IMG/VR virus record: IMGVR_UViG_3300032288_001376
Location: 1 to 27,102 of that record
Direction: 5' to 3' (one strand)
From: a virus
DNA length: 27,102 nucleotides
The translations under genes were made by a program, and so were the position numbers. Below the pieces are notes generated by a model. That model was not told the DNA's origin, did not search any database, and worked only from the letters and a program-made list of their open reading frames with translations. Shown in pieces: positions 1 to 6,379 of the stretch. The stretch's first letter is position 1, and every line of letters begins with the position of its first letter.

Positions 1-96
1 CAGTTCTCACGCAGTCCTTTTATTTATTCCAATGAATTGACGGATGAGGAGATCATCCAAGACATCAGCGAAACAGAGTATAAAAAATATCTCTAA
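1..96 (+). CDS. C-terminal end of a truncated protein
   Basis: Frame 1 is open from the window edge and ends at a TAA at 94-96, giving a 31-residue tail ending KKYL. The visible part is acidic in the middle (ELTDEEIIQDISETE). Its stop overlaps the next ATG by one base (TAATG), so it is co-translated with the structural-looking gene that follows. Too little is present to name a family. A virion or tail protein is a guess from position only. Confidence 0.6.
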   Translation, partial: QFSRSPFIYSNELTDEEIIQDISETEYKKYL

Positions 97-818
97 TGCC
101 CACCTTCTTTGGAGCCACAAGTGTACCAGTAGACGGAGCCGCTGCAACCAACGCAACGACTACGATCACTTTGACTCCTCCGGCAAGTATGGTGACAAAT
201 GATTTAGTAGTGGTTTATTTAACTCAGAGAGGAACTGCTACTTTTTCCGTTGGTATTGACGGAGGACAGACGTGGACTTCAATTGGTAGAAACGTAGCAA
301 CTGCCAACGTAGCGTTGGAGACTTACTGGGCTACTTATAACGGAACGTGGGCTGCCAATCCAAGGTTTGATTTTTCTGCTGGCACAAATACGACCGGAGT
401 AATGATTGTCTTTAGGCCAGATAATAATACCAAGGTCTGGGCTACTGAACAGATAGCAACAACGGCAGCAGCGGCAGCGGCTACGATTACGGTCACAGGA
501 ATAACTCCGAACTTCGCACCTAATGTCACGGTGGCAAACTGGAATACGGCTGATGACAATACTTGGGGAACATTAACAGGAACAGGATGGAGCCAAACCG
601 GTCTTAGCGCACAATATCGGAACACGGCAGGAACTGATGCTTCGAGTGCGTTTGCTTACAGATTACAATCCACCGCAGCCGCAACTAACAACGTATCGTT
701 AACTCAGTTGACATTAGGTAACGATGCGACCACGTGGAGAAGGATAACCTTTTACGAAACTGACGCATTTACCGGAGGATTTGACCCATTTGGACAACAG
801 GGAATATTTGGACTATGA
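96..818 (+). CDS. Beta-rich, Ala/Thr-rich phage surface protein
   Basis: The 240-residue product has no signal peptide or membrane segment and is very rich in Thr, Ala, Asn and Gly with alternating hydrophobic residues, as in beta-sandwich virion proteins. It follows a pattern known from phage jelly-roll or carbohydrate-binding-like proteins: a DLVVVYL strand near residues 36-42, a QTWTSIGR turn, and a paired YWATYNGTW strand near 77-85. The C-terminus ends in FGQQGIFGL, possibly an assembly peptide. It lies just upstream of the lysis genes, where receptor-binding or tail-tip accessory proteins often sit. The fold and receptor-binding role are inferred. The start at 96 overlaps the preceding stop. 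Confidence 0.7.
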   Translation: MPTFFGATSVPVDGAAATNATTTITLTPPASMVTNDLVVVYLTQRGTATFSVGIDGGQTWTSIGRNVATANVALETYWATYNGTWAANPRFDFSAGTNTTGVMIVFRPDNNTKVWATEQIATTAAAAAATITVTGITPNFAPNVTVANWNTADDNTWGTLTGTGWSQTGLSAQYRNTAGTDASSAFAYRLQSTAAATNNVSLTQLTLGNDATTWRRITFYETDAFTGGFDPFGQQGIFGL

Positions 819-1057
819 CACACGATGAACTATTAGCGAGAGTTGACGAACGTCAACAGGCGATGGATGATAAACTCGATGCCATCTTAGAGCAGACCAA
901 GAAAACCAATGGACGGTTGGACCGTGCGGAGGATAAGATAAGGGATCTGATATTATGGAAAGAAGTCAGGAATGGACAATTAAAGATAATTTGGGTCGTG
1001 GTGCTTGGAATCGTATCTTTAATCGGATGGATAATCAGCGTGATATCAGGATCATAA
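815..1057 (+). CDS. XhlA-like coiled-coil membrane protein (lysis)
   Basis: The 80-residue protein has a soluble coiled-coil half (about residues 4-50, heptad-like ELLARVDERQQAMDDKLDAI followed by NGRLDRAEDKI). A single C-terminal membrane helix follows (about 58-77, IIWVVVLGIVSLIGWIISV). This is the layout of the haemolysin XhlA family, which assists holins in phage lysis. It starts by ATGA overlap with the previous stop and is followed by other small membrane proteins, which supports a lysis role. A structural coiled-coil anchor is the alternative. Confidence 0.7.
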   Translation: MTHDELLARVDERQQAMDDKLDAILEQTKKTNGRLDRAEDKIRDLILWKEVRNGQLKIIWVVVLGIVSLIGWIISVISGS

Positions 1058-1278
1058 CACGGAAACTCGGAAGAGAGAAAGCCTATGGACTCGCACACAT
1101 CGAGGAAAAAGTCATCGAAATCGATCCCAGACAAAAGCCGAAAACATTACTGGACACCGAACTTCACGAGTTCTTCCATATCCGTCACCCCGAATGGTCA
1201 GAATCTAAAGTATGCAGAGAAGCAAGAGCAGCCACAAAGTTCCTCTGGTCACTCAAGTATAGGAAGATCAATGAATAA
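1027..1278 (+). CDS. Mini HExxH metallopeptidase-like protein
   Basis: An 83-residue protein with HEFFH near residues 47-51, the zinc-binding signature of zincin peptidases. It is followed by PEWSESKV and a charged helix, resembling the short ImmA/SprT-like proteins of phages. The frame is open back to an ATG at 955, but that would overlap the XhlA-like gene by 103 bases. The ATG at 1027 leaves a 31-base overlap and starts just before the first convincing strand (DIRIITRKLG), so it is preferred. It sits between two membrane proteins of the lysis cassette. Peptidase activity is inferred from the motif alone; the third zinc ligand may be a Glu in the following helix. Confidence 0.6.
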   Translation: MDNQRDIRIITRKLGREKAYGLAHIEEKVIEIDPRQKPKTLLDTELHEFFHIRHPEWSESKVCREARAATKFLWSLKYRKINE

Positions 1279-1486
1279 ACTAATTAAAGACACCTTGATG
1301 AATCCTAACACGGGGCAATGGTCAAGGAAGAATATCACTTGTTTTGTTTCTTTCATGTGGGCTATAATCTATTCAGGTTATGGACTTTATTCTGAAAAGG
1401 ATATACAAGAGTTCGTGGTTATTGGGTTCCTGTCACTAAGTGCAGGACTGTTGGGGATTAGTTCATGGGAAAAGAAAAACTTATAA
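1271..1486 (+). CDS. Two-helix membrane protein, holin candidate
   Basis: The 71-residue product starts at the ATG at 1271, overlapping the previous stop by eight bases. An in-frame extension back to 1085 reads a low-complexity Ser/Lys stretch antisense to nothing conserved and is rejected. Two hydrophobic segments are visible, ITCFVSFMWAIIYSGYGLY (about 19-37) and FVVIGFLSLSAGLLGISSW (about 48-66), separated by a short charged loop, with a basic C-terminus WEKKNL. Size and two-helix topology fit a class II holin. The lysis setting supports this, but no holin family is recognised by sequence. Confidence 0.65.
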   Translation: MNKLIKDTLMNPNTGQWSRKNITCFVSFMWAIIYSGYGLYSEKDIQEFVVIGFLSLSAGLLGISSWEKKNL

Positions 1487-1488
1487 AA

Positions 1489-1770
1489 ATGAAAAACTAT
1501 TTTGTCGCTGGATTGATCGGGTTGTCTGTTGGGTTTGCCGGTGCGCTTTCCTTTTACAGATACACGGAAAAGCCTTGTCCGATTCCTGTTATTCCTACTT
1601 GTCCTAAGTGTCCTCCCAATTCGATTGATATTAACAAACTGAAAGACTTCAGGGGTAAGTTTATAATCAATCAAACCTACGAGGTTAACAGTGACTCAGT
1701 AAGCAGGGAACTAATAAAGAAGGATTTTGAAGATGCTTTGAAGAACTTAAAAATTTCAAGGTGCAAGTAA
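1489..1770 (+). CDS. Cys/Pro-rich single-helix membrane protein, spanin-like
   Basis: The chosen start is the ATG at 1489, three bases after the previous stop; an in-frame ATG at 1465 would add eight residues inside the upstream gene. The 93-residue product has an N-terminal membrane helix (FVAGLIGLSVGFAGALSF). A Cys/Pro linker follows (CPIPVIPTCPKCPP), then a hydrophilic charged C-terminal half. This resembles inner-membrane spanin or Rz-like proteins and similar small anchored proteins near phage lysis genes. No partner outer-membrane lipoprotein was seen, although a nested one is possible. Function is inferred from layout and position. Confidence 0.6.
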   Translation: MKNYFVAGLIGLSVGFAGALSFYRYTEKPCPIPVIPTCPKCPPNSIDINKLKDFRGKFIINQTYEVNSDSVSRELIKKDFEDALKNLKISRCK

Positions 1771-2732
1771 ATGTAAGGGCTAATTTGGTTCGGAGTTACA
1801 TACTTGAAAATAACAAGTCAAAGAATCCGCTATCCAAAAAGAAACTGTCTGAATTGATTTCATATAAATACCCTGACTTAGGTGATCCGGAAGCCATTAG
1901 AAGTACGCTTAGGGCTCTGACTGGAAGTCACGGAGACTATAAAAGAAGTAAATTAAAGACTATTGAATGGATCACAATTCCTGATCCTGAAGTAGAGGAT
2001 TATTCCAAAGTTGAGGTTAACGATAAAAGAATAGGAATTCTCTCGGATATTCATCTGCCTTATTACGATAAGAAGGCATTAGTATCTGCGGTTAATTCAA
2101 TCAAGAATTTTGATGCCACTACGATTATTCTGAACGGGGATATAATCGACTGCTATCATCTTTCTAACTTCGATAAGGACCCCAGGAACAGGTCCTTTAA
2201 GTACGAGTTGGATATGCTCAAGAATTTCTTTGAGGATATCAGGAAAGCATTTCCGAAAGCAAGAATTCTTTATAAAATAGGGAACCACGAAGAGAGATAC
2301 GAGAGGGCTATTCTTCAGAGGCTACCGGCTTTGATTGACCTGGATTTGGTGAGTTTTGAAAATGTGATTAAAGCCAAGGAGTTCGGGATAGAAGTTATTA
2401 AGAATAAACGAGTAATCAAGATCGGCAAGTTAAACGTGATTCACGGCCATGAGATAAGGGCAGGGATTATCAGTCCGGTGAATATCGCCAGAGGTTTCTT
2501 TTTAAAGACCAAGGCTTCGACATTAGGCGGTCATCATCACAGAACATCTGAGCATATCGAACACGATCTTAACGGAGATTTTATTGGATGTTTTTCGACT
2601 GGATGTCTATGTGGGCTGACTCCTGGGTATATGCCCATTAACTCATGGAACCACGGCTTCGCTCTGATGGAGAATTACGGGAATGACTTCCACGTTAGGA
2701 ATCTCAAGATCATTAACGGGAAGGTCCTATAA
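1761..2732 (+). CDS. Calcineurin-like metallophosphoesterase with N-terminal helical domain
   Basis: The 323-residue protein carries the metallophosphoesterase motif series: SDIHLPY with D96 and H98, NGDIID with D127, IGNHEERY with N175 and H176, VIHGHE near 227-231 and LGGHHHR near 255-261. These residues bind the two catalytic metals. The first 60 or so residues are helical and lysine-rich and could be a winged-helix or DNA-contacting domain. The start is GTG at 1761, overlapping the preceding stop by ten bases. It is the last rightward gene before the convergent endolysin. Family assignment is firm; the substrate (nucleic acid end, nucleotide or protein phosphate) cannot be read from sequence. 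Confidence 0.88.
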   Translation: MQVNVRANLVRSYILENNKSKNPLSKKKLSELISYKYPDLGDPEAIRSTLRALTGSHGDYKRSKLKTIEWITIPDPEVEDYSKVEVNDKRIGILSDIHLPYYDKKALVSAVNSIKNFDATTIILNGDIIDCYHLSNFDKDPRNRSFKYELDMLKNFFEDIRKAFPKARILYKIGNHEERYERAILQRLPALIDLDLVSFENVIKAKEFGIEVIKNKRVIKIGKLNVIHGHEIRAGIISPVNIARGFFLKTKASTLGGHHHRTSEHIEHDLNGDFIGCFSTGCLCGLTPGYMPINSWNHGFALMENYGNDFHVRNLKIINGKVL

Positions 2733-2751
2733 GGTAAATCGTAGAGGCTCC

Positions 2752-2779
2752 GACTTTTTTAATAGTTAAGGTAAAAGTC
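2752..2779. terminator. Weak inverted repeat between convergent genes
   Basis: GACTTTT at 2752-2758 pairs with AAAAGTC at 2773-2779, with a 14-base loop. It lies exactly between the metallophosphoesterase stop and the endolysin stop, where a bidirectional terminator is expected. The stem is short and AT-rich and the tract after it is poor, so this is a tentative call. Confidence 0.35.
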
Positions 2780-3259
2780 TTAAACGAATAAGAGGTACTT
2801 GGTCTTTCCGTTTTGTCTGACGGCTTTGGTGATTTGTTTTCTGTTTTTTCCTTTGACATAAGATACGTGAACCCAGTCCGGTTCTTTATCGTTTCCAAAT
2901 TCCCAGATTAACTGGTCAAATTCTAAGTTCTCTTTGATGTAATTAAATATCTCCGAGTTCTTACCTTTTCCGCAGACTTCGTTATCAATATCAGCCGCTT
3001 CGCCCCTTGTGTGCTGGGATCCGTTTGCACCTCCCATAAGCGTGTTATAAGCCTTTTCTCGATAGACTGATGTCAGACCTATCGGATAGCCCAAAGCCTC
3101 TCTGAGGGGGTCTAAAACGCTTGTACAGAGGTCCTTTATTCTTTGCAGTTCAAAGTGACCTGGTTTATTGGATACGCCTAATCTTTTAAGAAGATCCGGA
3201 TTTGCCTTCGTTACCTCACCATAAGTGAAATATTTGGATATTTTCTCGTTGCCGTTCAT
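2780..3259 (-). CDS. Peptidase M15A-type endolysin
   Basis: A 159-residue D-Ala-D-Ala carboxypeptidase-like enzyme that would cleave peptidoglycan cross-links during lysis. The zinc and catalytic signature is complete: SQHTRGEAADID (H83, D90), IWEFG (E120, the probable catalytic base) and DWVHVSY (H131). The N-terminal part (YFTYGEVTKA, then an LREALGYPIGLTSVYR segment) is typical of M15_3 proteins, and the length fits a single-domain lysin. There is no signal peptide, so export would need a holin. The ATG at 3259 is preferred over an in-frame GTG one codon upstream. This is the only minus-strand gene in the window and is convergent with the lysis operon. Confidence 0.9.
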   Translation of the reverse strand: MNGNEKISKYFTYGEVTKANPDLLKRLGVSNKPGHFELQRIKDLCTSVLDPLREALGYPIGLTSVYREKAYNTLMGGANGSQHTRGEAADIDNEVCGKGKNSEIFNYIKENLEFDQLIWEFGNDKEPDWVHVSYVKGKNRKQITKAVRQNGKTKYLLFV

Positions 3260-3272
3260 CACTTTTTTTCGC

Positions 3273-3303
3273 CTAAAATATGCGTTTATAGCCTGAAATC
3301 AAA
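3273..3303 (-). promoter_or_regulatory. Bacteroidota-type promoter for the endolysin
   Basis: On the minus strand, TTTG (plus-strand 3300-3303) is followed by a 19-base spacer and TATTTTAG (plus-strand 3273-3280), close to the -33 TTTG / -7 TAnnTTTG consensus of Bacteroidota with one mismatch. The -7 box ends 13 bases before the endolysin ATG. No equally good plus-strand promoter was found in the 123-base divergent gap. Confidence 0.55.
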
Positions 3304-3385
3304 GATTAAAATAATTCTTTCCTATTTCTTGCAAGTGATTAAAGAAATACCGTGCTTTACATCATCAAACAATAACCCAAACAAA

Positions 3386-3613
3386 ATGAAAATCAAGGCC
3401 AACACCACCCTTAAGACTCGTTCAATCGGAGACTATAATTGTATTTACTCTGCATTTGTTCATTCACGGACCGAAAAATCTTGCGTAGTTACTATCATGG
3501 GCAACACTAAGCGCACTAAGATATTCACCGACCGTGACGGTGTTGAATACTTGATGCCTGAGAAATTCTCAATGGCTCCAGTTTACAGGGCCGATGATAA
3601 ACTGAACTTCTAA
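3386..3613 (+). CDS. Small unknown protein, first gene of rightward early block
   Basis: A 75-residue basic protein beginning MKIKANTTLK with two or three beta strands (CVVTIMGNT, TKIFTDRDG) and ending DKLNF. The frame is open to a TTG at 3329, but the ATG at 3386 is preceded by an A/C-rich leader (CCCAAACAAA) like that before the gene at 8322, and no extra conserved sequence lies upstream. It opens the rightward early region after the divergent gap. No family is recognised; the Cys pair (C16, C31) is not an obvious zinc site. Confidence 0.65.
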   Translation: MKIKANTTLKTRSIGDYNCIYSAFVHSRTEKSCVVTIMGNTKRTKIFTDRDGVEYLMPEKFSMAPVYRADDKLNF

Positions 3614-3624
3614 AACCAATCGAT

Positions 3625-3894
3625 GTGCAGCAGAGAACCATCGACAAAGTCCTCAAACTTCTAAACGAGGACTCACGGACAAGAGACAATGACGAACTTC
3701 TCACCGCTCTTATCTGGTACAAGGAATGTCATGGGGATACCTCTGACTTCCTTAAACGATACGCACAAAGAGAATTCACTTCCGCTGAATCCATTAGAAG
3801 ATGCCGACAGAAATTACAGGAAGAGTTTCCAGGTCTAAGAGGGAAGACCTATTCAATCAGACACAAATCAAACCATAAACAATTGTTTCAATGA
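3625..3894 (+). CDS. Small helical phage protein, HTH-like C-terminus
   Basis: An 89-residue, strongly helical and charged protein with a GTG start at 3625. Residues about 51-75 (TSAESIRRCRQKLQEEFPGL) look like a helix-turn-helix. They are followed by a basic tail (IRHKSNHKQ), a pattern common in short early proteins of Bacteroidota phages. It is separated from the upstream gene by 11 bases and overlaps the next start by an ATGA. Nucleic-acid binding is a reasonable guess, not shown. Confidence 0.65.
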   Translation: MQQRTIDKVLKLLNEDSRTRDNDELLTALIWYKECHGDTSDFLKRYAQREFTSAESIRRCRQKLQEEFPGLRGKTYSIRHKSNHKQLFQ

Positions 3895-4037
3895 AAAACT
3901 ACCGAATCGAGTACATCAACAAACCGACAGGCGAATGGAGACACGTGATCTTCCGTGGTATTAATCCGAAAATGGCCCTTTCTTTCTTCACCTCCATCTA
4001 CGGCTATCGGGATGTGATTAACGTGACTGAGTTATGA
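3891..4037 (+). CDS. 48-residue unknown protein
   Basis: An ATG at 3891 overlaps the preceding stop (ATGA) and the frame runs to a TGA at 4035-4037. The product begins MKNYRIEYINKPTGEWRHV and has a strand-strand-helix pattern (RIEYINK, WRHVIF, PKMALSFFTSIYG). It is coupled by overlaps on both sides, which supports it as a real gene despite its size. No family is recognised. Confidence 0.55.
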   Translation: MKNYRIEYINKPTGEWRHVIFRGINPKMALSFFTSIYGYRDVINVTEL

Positions 4038-4177
4038 TCTGGATTTATTTAAACCTAAAGTGGGTATATCCACTTCTAAACCAGCGACACCGTGACCGGA
4101 TGCGCTTTGTACGGAAAAACTACGGAATGCTCGGAGATTACGCAGCGGAATTTTTTGACAAAACCTATAATCTATAA
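4034..4177 (+). CDS. 47-residue basic unknown protein
   Basis: An ATG at 4034 overlaps the previous stop (ATGATC) and runs to a TAA at 4175-4177. The product opens with an amphipathic Trp/Tyr-rich stretch (MIWIYLNLKWVYPLL), then a very basic segment (QRHRDRMRFVRKNYG) and an acidic tail. It sits directly upstream of the ERF gene. Membrane-peripheral or nucleic-acid binding are both possible; function is unknown. Confidence 0.5.
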   Translation: MIWIYLNLKWVYPLLNQRHRDRMRFVRKNYGMLGDYAAEFFDKTYNL

Positions 4178-4180
4178 ACC

Positions 4181-4732
4181 ATGAAACAACTAACAGAAAA
4201 CGAAATGACACCAGCAAGTACCCTCGCTCACATCCAGGCGCAGATTAAAGTGCCTAAGTCACAGGTTAATCAGTTCGGAGGATACAAGTACCGGAAGGCT
4301 GAAGACATCCTTGAAGCGGTAAAGCCTATTATCAATCCTTTGGGGTACTGGCTAACCTTGACAGATGAGGTCGTGATGATCGGGACACGGTTCTACGTTA
4401 AGGCTACGGCCATCCTGACTAATGGTATCAATACGTATAAATCCGAATCATTAGCACGTGAAGAAGAAAGCAAGAAGGGAATGGACGGCTCCCAGATTAC
4501 CGGGGCTGCTTCTTCCTATGCTCGTAAATACGCCCTGAATGGCCTGCTGGCGATTGATGACACTAAAGATGCAGATGCTACCAATACGCATGAAGACACG
4601 TGGGAGACTGAAATAAACGGATGCAAGACGATGGCTGAGTTGACCGAATTGTATAATCAAAACAAAGCCCAGGTCGACCGGGATGAGAGGATCAAGAAAC
4701 TATTCGCAAATCGCAAAACGCAAATCAAATGA
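4181..4732 (+). CDS. erf: ERF-family single-strand annealing recombinase
   Basis: A 183-residue member of the ERF superfamily, which anneals complementary single strands during phage recombination and concatemer formation. Two family hallmarks are visible. One is FGGYKYRKAEDI near residues 32-43. The other is the Gly-rich block GAASSYARKYALNGLLAIDD near 108-127, preceded by KKGMDGSQIT. The C-terminal 45 residues are a charged helix. The gene is followed within an overlapping small ORF by a YqaJ-type exonuclease, forming a classic exonuclease plus annealing pair. Confidence 0.9.
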   Translation: MKQLTENEMTPASTLAHIQAQIKVPKSQVNQFGGYKYRKAEDILEAVKPIINPLGYWLTLTDEVVMIGTRFYVKATAILTNGINTYKSESLAREEESKKGMDGSQITGAASSYARKYALNGLLAIDDTKDADATNTHEDTWETEINGCKTMAELTELYNQNKAQVDRDERIKKLFANRKTQIK

Positions 4733-4806
4733 TAGAAACGATATATCTTTTAACTGTCATCTTTTGTCTTTATCTCTTAAACAAATACAGAAATGAGAAC
4801 CGGTAA
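4729..4806 (+). CDS. 25-residue single-helix membrane microprotein
   Basis: An ATGA overlap with the ERF stop starts a 25-residue ORF ending at a TAA at 4804-4806. It consists of one hydrophobic helix (IYLLTVIFCLYLL) and a charged tail (NKYRNENR). It overlaps the exonuclease start by 14 bases. Its shape closely matches the 27-residue ORF at 13969, which argues it is more than chance. Function is unknown. Confidence 0.4.
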   Translation: MIETIYLLTVIFCLYLLNKYRNENR

Positions 4807-5425
4807 ATTCACCGCAAGCGAGGTCTGGAAACTATTTGTCGAAGGCCGAAAGGGAATGTCAGAAACTGCGAAGAGTTACATATTTGAAAAGGCAGTAGAA
4901 GAGATGACCGGCTTTAGAAAGAGGTTCACTTCTAAAGAGATGGAACACGGCATAATCCACGAAAGGGATGCGTTCGAGGCTTTTAAGAACATTACAAAGC
5001 AGGACTGGATCCACACGGGGGATACTTACATCCCCATAAATGAGTACTCAGGGGCTTCGCCAGATGCTATCCTAATGGACGGATTAGAAACGATCGCAGT
5101 AGCGGACTTTAAATGTCCCCAACCTTTAACATTTTTTGAGCGAAAGAAAGACTGGATAGACGGTGATCCGGTGGATAAAAACTACTACTACCAGGTCCAG
5201 ATGCAGATGATGGCTGCTAATTGTGAAGTTGGGTTTCTTGTTTATTATCTCGCTGAAGAGTTTGGGAATACTTACACCGGAGAGGTTGAGTTCAGATTTG
5301 AACTACCGCTTGAGCAGAGGATCTTTATCATTCAGATAAATAAGAACCAAGAGATATGGGACAAGATCAAAGAGAAAACCTTTCAGGCCAACGAGTTTAA
5401 AAACCAAATCATTAAAACTATATGA
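4793..5425 (+). CDS. YqaJ / lambda-exonuclease-like recombination nuclease
   Basis: A 210-residue PD-(D/E)xK nuclease expected to resect double-strand ends 5' to 3' for the ERF annealing protein. Motifs in order are FTASEV near the N-terminus (residues 6-11), the helix GIIHERDAFEAF with E57, GASPDAI with D91, and VADFKCP with D105-x-K107. YYYQVQMQMMAA follows, with Q134 and Q136. The metal-site acid in the xK motif is Asp rather than the commoner Glu, which is tolerated in this fold. Length and motif spacing fit the family. Confidence 0.88.
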   Translation: MRTGKFTASEVWKLFVEGRKGMSETAKSYIFEKAVEEMTGFRKRFTSKEMEHGIIHERDAFEAFKNITKQDWIHTGDTYIPINEYSGASPDAILMDGLETIAVADFKCPQPLTFFERKKDWIDGDPVDKNYYYQVQMQMMAANCEVGFLVYYLAEEFGNTYTGEVEFRFELPLEQRIFIIQINKNQEIWDKIKEKTFQANEFKNQIIKTI

Positions 5426-5604
5426 AATCACTACGCTATCGTGAGGACCTACACTACCTGAAGGATTCCAGGTGGCTCTCTGGGGAACTGTGCTACTGGA
5501 GGGGGAATGCGAATTACTCCGAAGAAACAAAGAAGAAACTTGAGAAACGACTTAAAAACATGATCTCTAAATCAAAAACCCTAAAAAATGGAAACCTTGC
5601 TTAA
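5422..5604 (+). CDS. 60-residue basic unknown protein
   Basis: It starts by ATGA overlap with the exonuclease stop. The product is basic and helical, with an aromatic N-terminal half (YREDLHYLKDSRWLSGELCYW) and a lysine-rich C-terminal helix (EETKKKLEKRLKNMISKSK). Co-translation with the recombination genes suggests an accessory DNA-binding role, but no family is recognised. Confidence 0.6.
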   Translation: MKSLRYREDLHYLKDSRWLSGELCYWRGNANYSEETKKKLEKRLKNMISKSKTLKNGNLA

Positions 5605-5782
5605 ATACATTAAACCTACAATCTACTGGGCGATAGTCTCAGCAGCAACACTTTTTGTGGTCTTGATTTTAATTGGAACGCCAAAGGATACGGTTATCAC
5701 GCTTTCAATTACGAGAATGTTCTTTGCGCTTATCGGGACCCAGTTTGTTTTAACCGCAGTTCTAATCTTTCTAAACCGATGA
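5588..5782 (+). CDS. Two-helix membrane protein
   Basis: A 64-residue protein with two clear membrane segments (about 11-30, TIYWAIVSAATLFVVLILIG, and about 44-62, MFFALIGTQFVLTAVLIF). A short polar loop joins them and a basic N-terminus precedes. The ATG at 5588 lies inside the previous gene (17-base overlap) and the stop overlaps the next start (ATGA). It is unusual in an early DNA-metabolism block; superinfection exclusion or membrane targeting is possible, without direct evidence. Confidence 0.6.
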   Translation: METLLKYIKPTIYWAIVSAATLFVVLILIGTPKDTVITLSITRMFFALIGTQFVLTAVLIFLNR

Positions 5783-5979
5783 AGAAGATCATTAAAAAAG
5801 AAGATGCGGTCCGTCATTTGGCGATGACCATCTTAATGGGTGTTTCCTTTCTTCAAAAGAGGGACAGGGGACTCGCTACCTACTTTGTCAAGAGTTTACT
5901 ACAGGTTTTGGACGATGAGGACGAGGTGATTAATCGGAGGTTAGTAAACGAGATGGACCGCTTAGATATCAAGTTATGA
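5779..5979 (+). CDS. 66-residue helical unknown protein
   Basis: Coupled at both ends by ATGA overlaps. The product is all-helical: a basic N-terminus, an amphipathic helix (VRHLAMTILMGVSFLQK), then an acidic-basic helix (DDEDEVINRRLVNEMDRLD). No family recognised. Position before the HTH regulator suggests an early regulatory or accessory role only by association. Confidence 0.55.
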   Translation: MKKIIKKEDAVRHLAMTILMGVSFLQKRDRGLATYFVKSLLQVLDDEDEVINRRLVNEMDRLDIKL

Positions 5980-6263
5980 ATTACGAACTAAAGCCTTTAA
6001 AGAATAAGCCTAAAGGCCCAAAGTACACCCACCACAGATGGATTTTTAACCACGAAAAAAAGTTAAAAAAGTCCTACGTTGAACTGGTTAAATACATGGC
6101 GCAGGATAAAACCTACAAGGAAATAGCAGAAATCAAAAAGACTCATTTAGGCAGGATATTCGGGATGGTTGAGAATTTAATGAACCATCTGGGGTTGAGG
6201 AAAAGAACCTCATTGGTCATCTGGGCTTTAAAGAATAACTATTTAAAACTTGAGGATCTTTGA
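5976..6263 (+). CDS. LuxR/GerE-type helix-turn-helix protein
   Basis: A 95-residue protein whose C-terminal half (about 42-90) follows the LuxR-type HTH pattern: DKTYKEIAE as scaffold helix, a recognition helix KKTHLGRIFGMVENLM, and LGLRKRTSLVIWALKNNYL at the end. The N-terminal 40 residues are basic and lack a receiver or ligand domain, so it looks like a stand-alone DNA-binding protein, possibly an early or replication regulator. Its stop is directly followed by a -7-like box and two short palindromes, candidate operators. A sigma-70 region-4-like protein is the alternative. Confidence 0.7.
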   Translation: MNYELKPLKNKPKGPKYTHHRWIFNHEKKLKKSYVELVKYMAQDKTYKEIAEIKKTHLGRIFGMVENLMNHLGLRKRTSLVIWALKNNYLKLEDL

Positions 6264-6271
6264 TATATTTG
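6264..6271 (+). promoter_or_regulatory. Candidate Bacteroidota -7 box (TATATTTG)
   Basis: TATATTTG matches TAnnTTTG exactly and begins on the first base after the HTH gene stop. The expected -33 TTTG about 19-21 bases upstream is not evident (ATTT is there), so strength is uncertain. A transcript from here would carry a leader of roughly 100 bases with three hairpins before the ATG at 6380. Confidence 0.45.
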
Positions 6272-6275
6272 CTGA

Positions 6276-6304
6276 CCGATTTATCGGGCGTCTGTACAGA
6301 GGCG
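6276..6304. promoter_or_regulatory. Paired palindromes, candidate operator or leader hairpins
   Basis: CCGAT (6276-6280) and ATCGG (6283-6287) form a dyad around TT. TCTGTACAGA (6291-6300) is a perfect 10-base palindrome. The latter can also fold as CGTCT/AGGCG (6289-6293 with 6300-6304) in RNA. Both lie just downstream of the -7 box and of the LuxR-type gene, so they could be its binding site. Short palindromes arise by chance, so only the position makes them interesting. Confidence 0.35.
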
Positions 6305-6323
6305 TAATAATAAACATTTTTTG

Positions 6324-6379
6324 ACCCTTGGTGGGGAGTACCGGCTGTACCTGGGAAACCTACCAAGGGTTCTTTTTTT
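6324..6379 (+). terminator. Terminator-like hairpin abutting the next ATG
   Basis: ACCCTTGGT (6324-6332) pairs perfectly with ACCAAGGGT (6362-6370), extendable to about 12 pairs through a G-U and two G-C pairs. It is followed by TC and seven T (6373-6379). The ATG of the replication gene begins at 6380, so the T tract serves as its immediate upstream sequence. The loop holds a smaller GTAC/GTAC hairpin. It could end the upstream operon or act as an attenuator for the replication gene. A second element of the same design is at 11694-11725. Confidence 0.65.

Noticed and set aside
335-625. 96-residue minus-strand ORF opposite the beta-rich surface protein
   Set aside because: Hydrophobic Val/Ala sequence produced as a shadow of Thr/Ala codons; no start context and no neighbours on that strand.
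1085-1270. Upstream in-frame extension of the holin-like gene
   Set aside because: The extension overlaps the HExxH gene completely and reads a low-complexity Ser/Lys/Pro sequence; the ATG at 1271 fits the overlap pattern.
3877-3888. Perfect 12-base palindrome AAACAATTGTTT just before the ATG at 3891
   Set aside because: It lies within a coding region, and several such palindromes are expected by chance in 27 kb; no second copy was found nearby.
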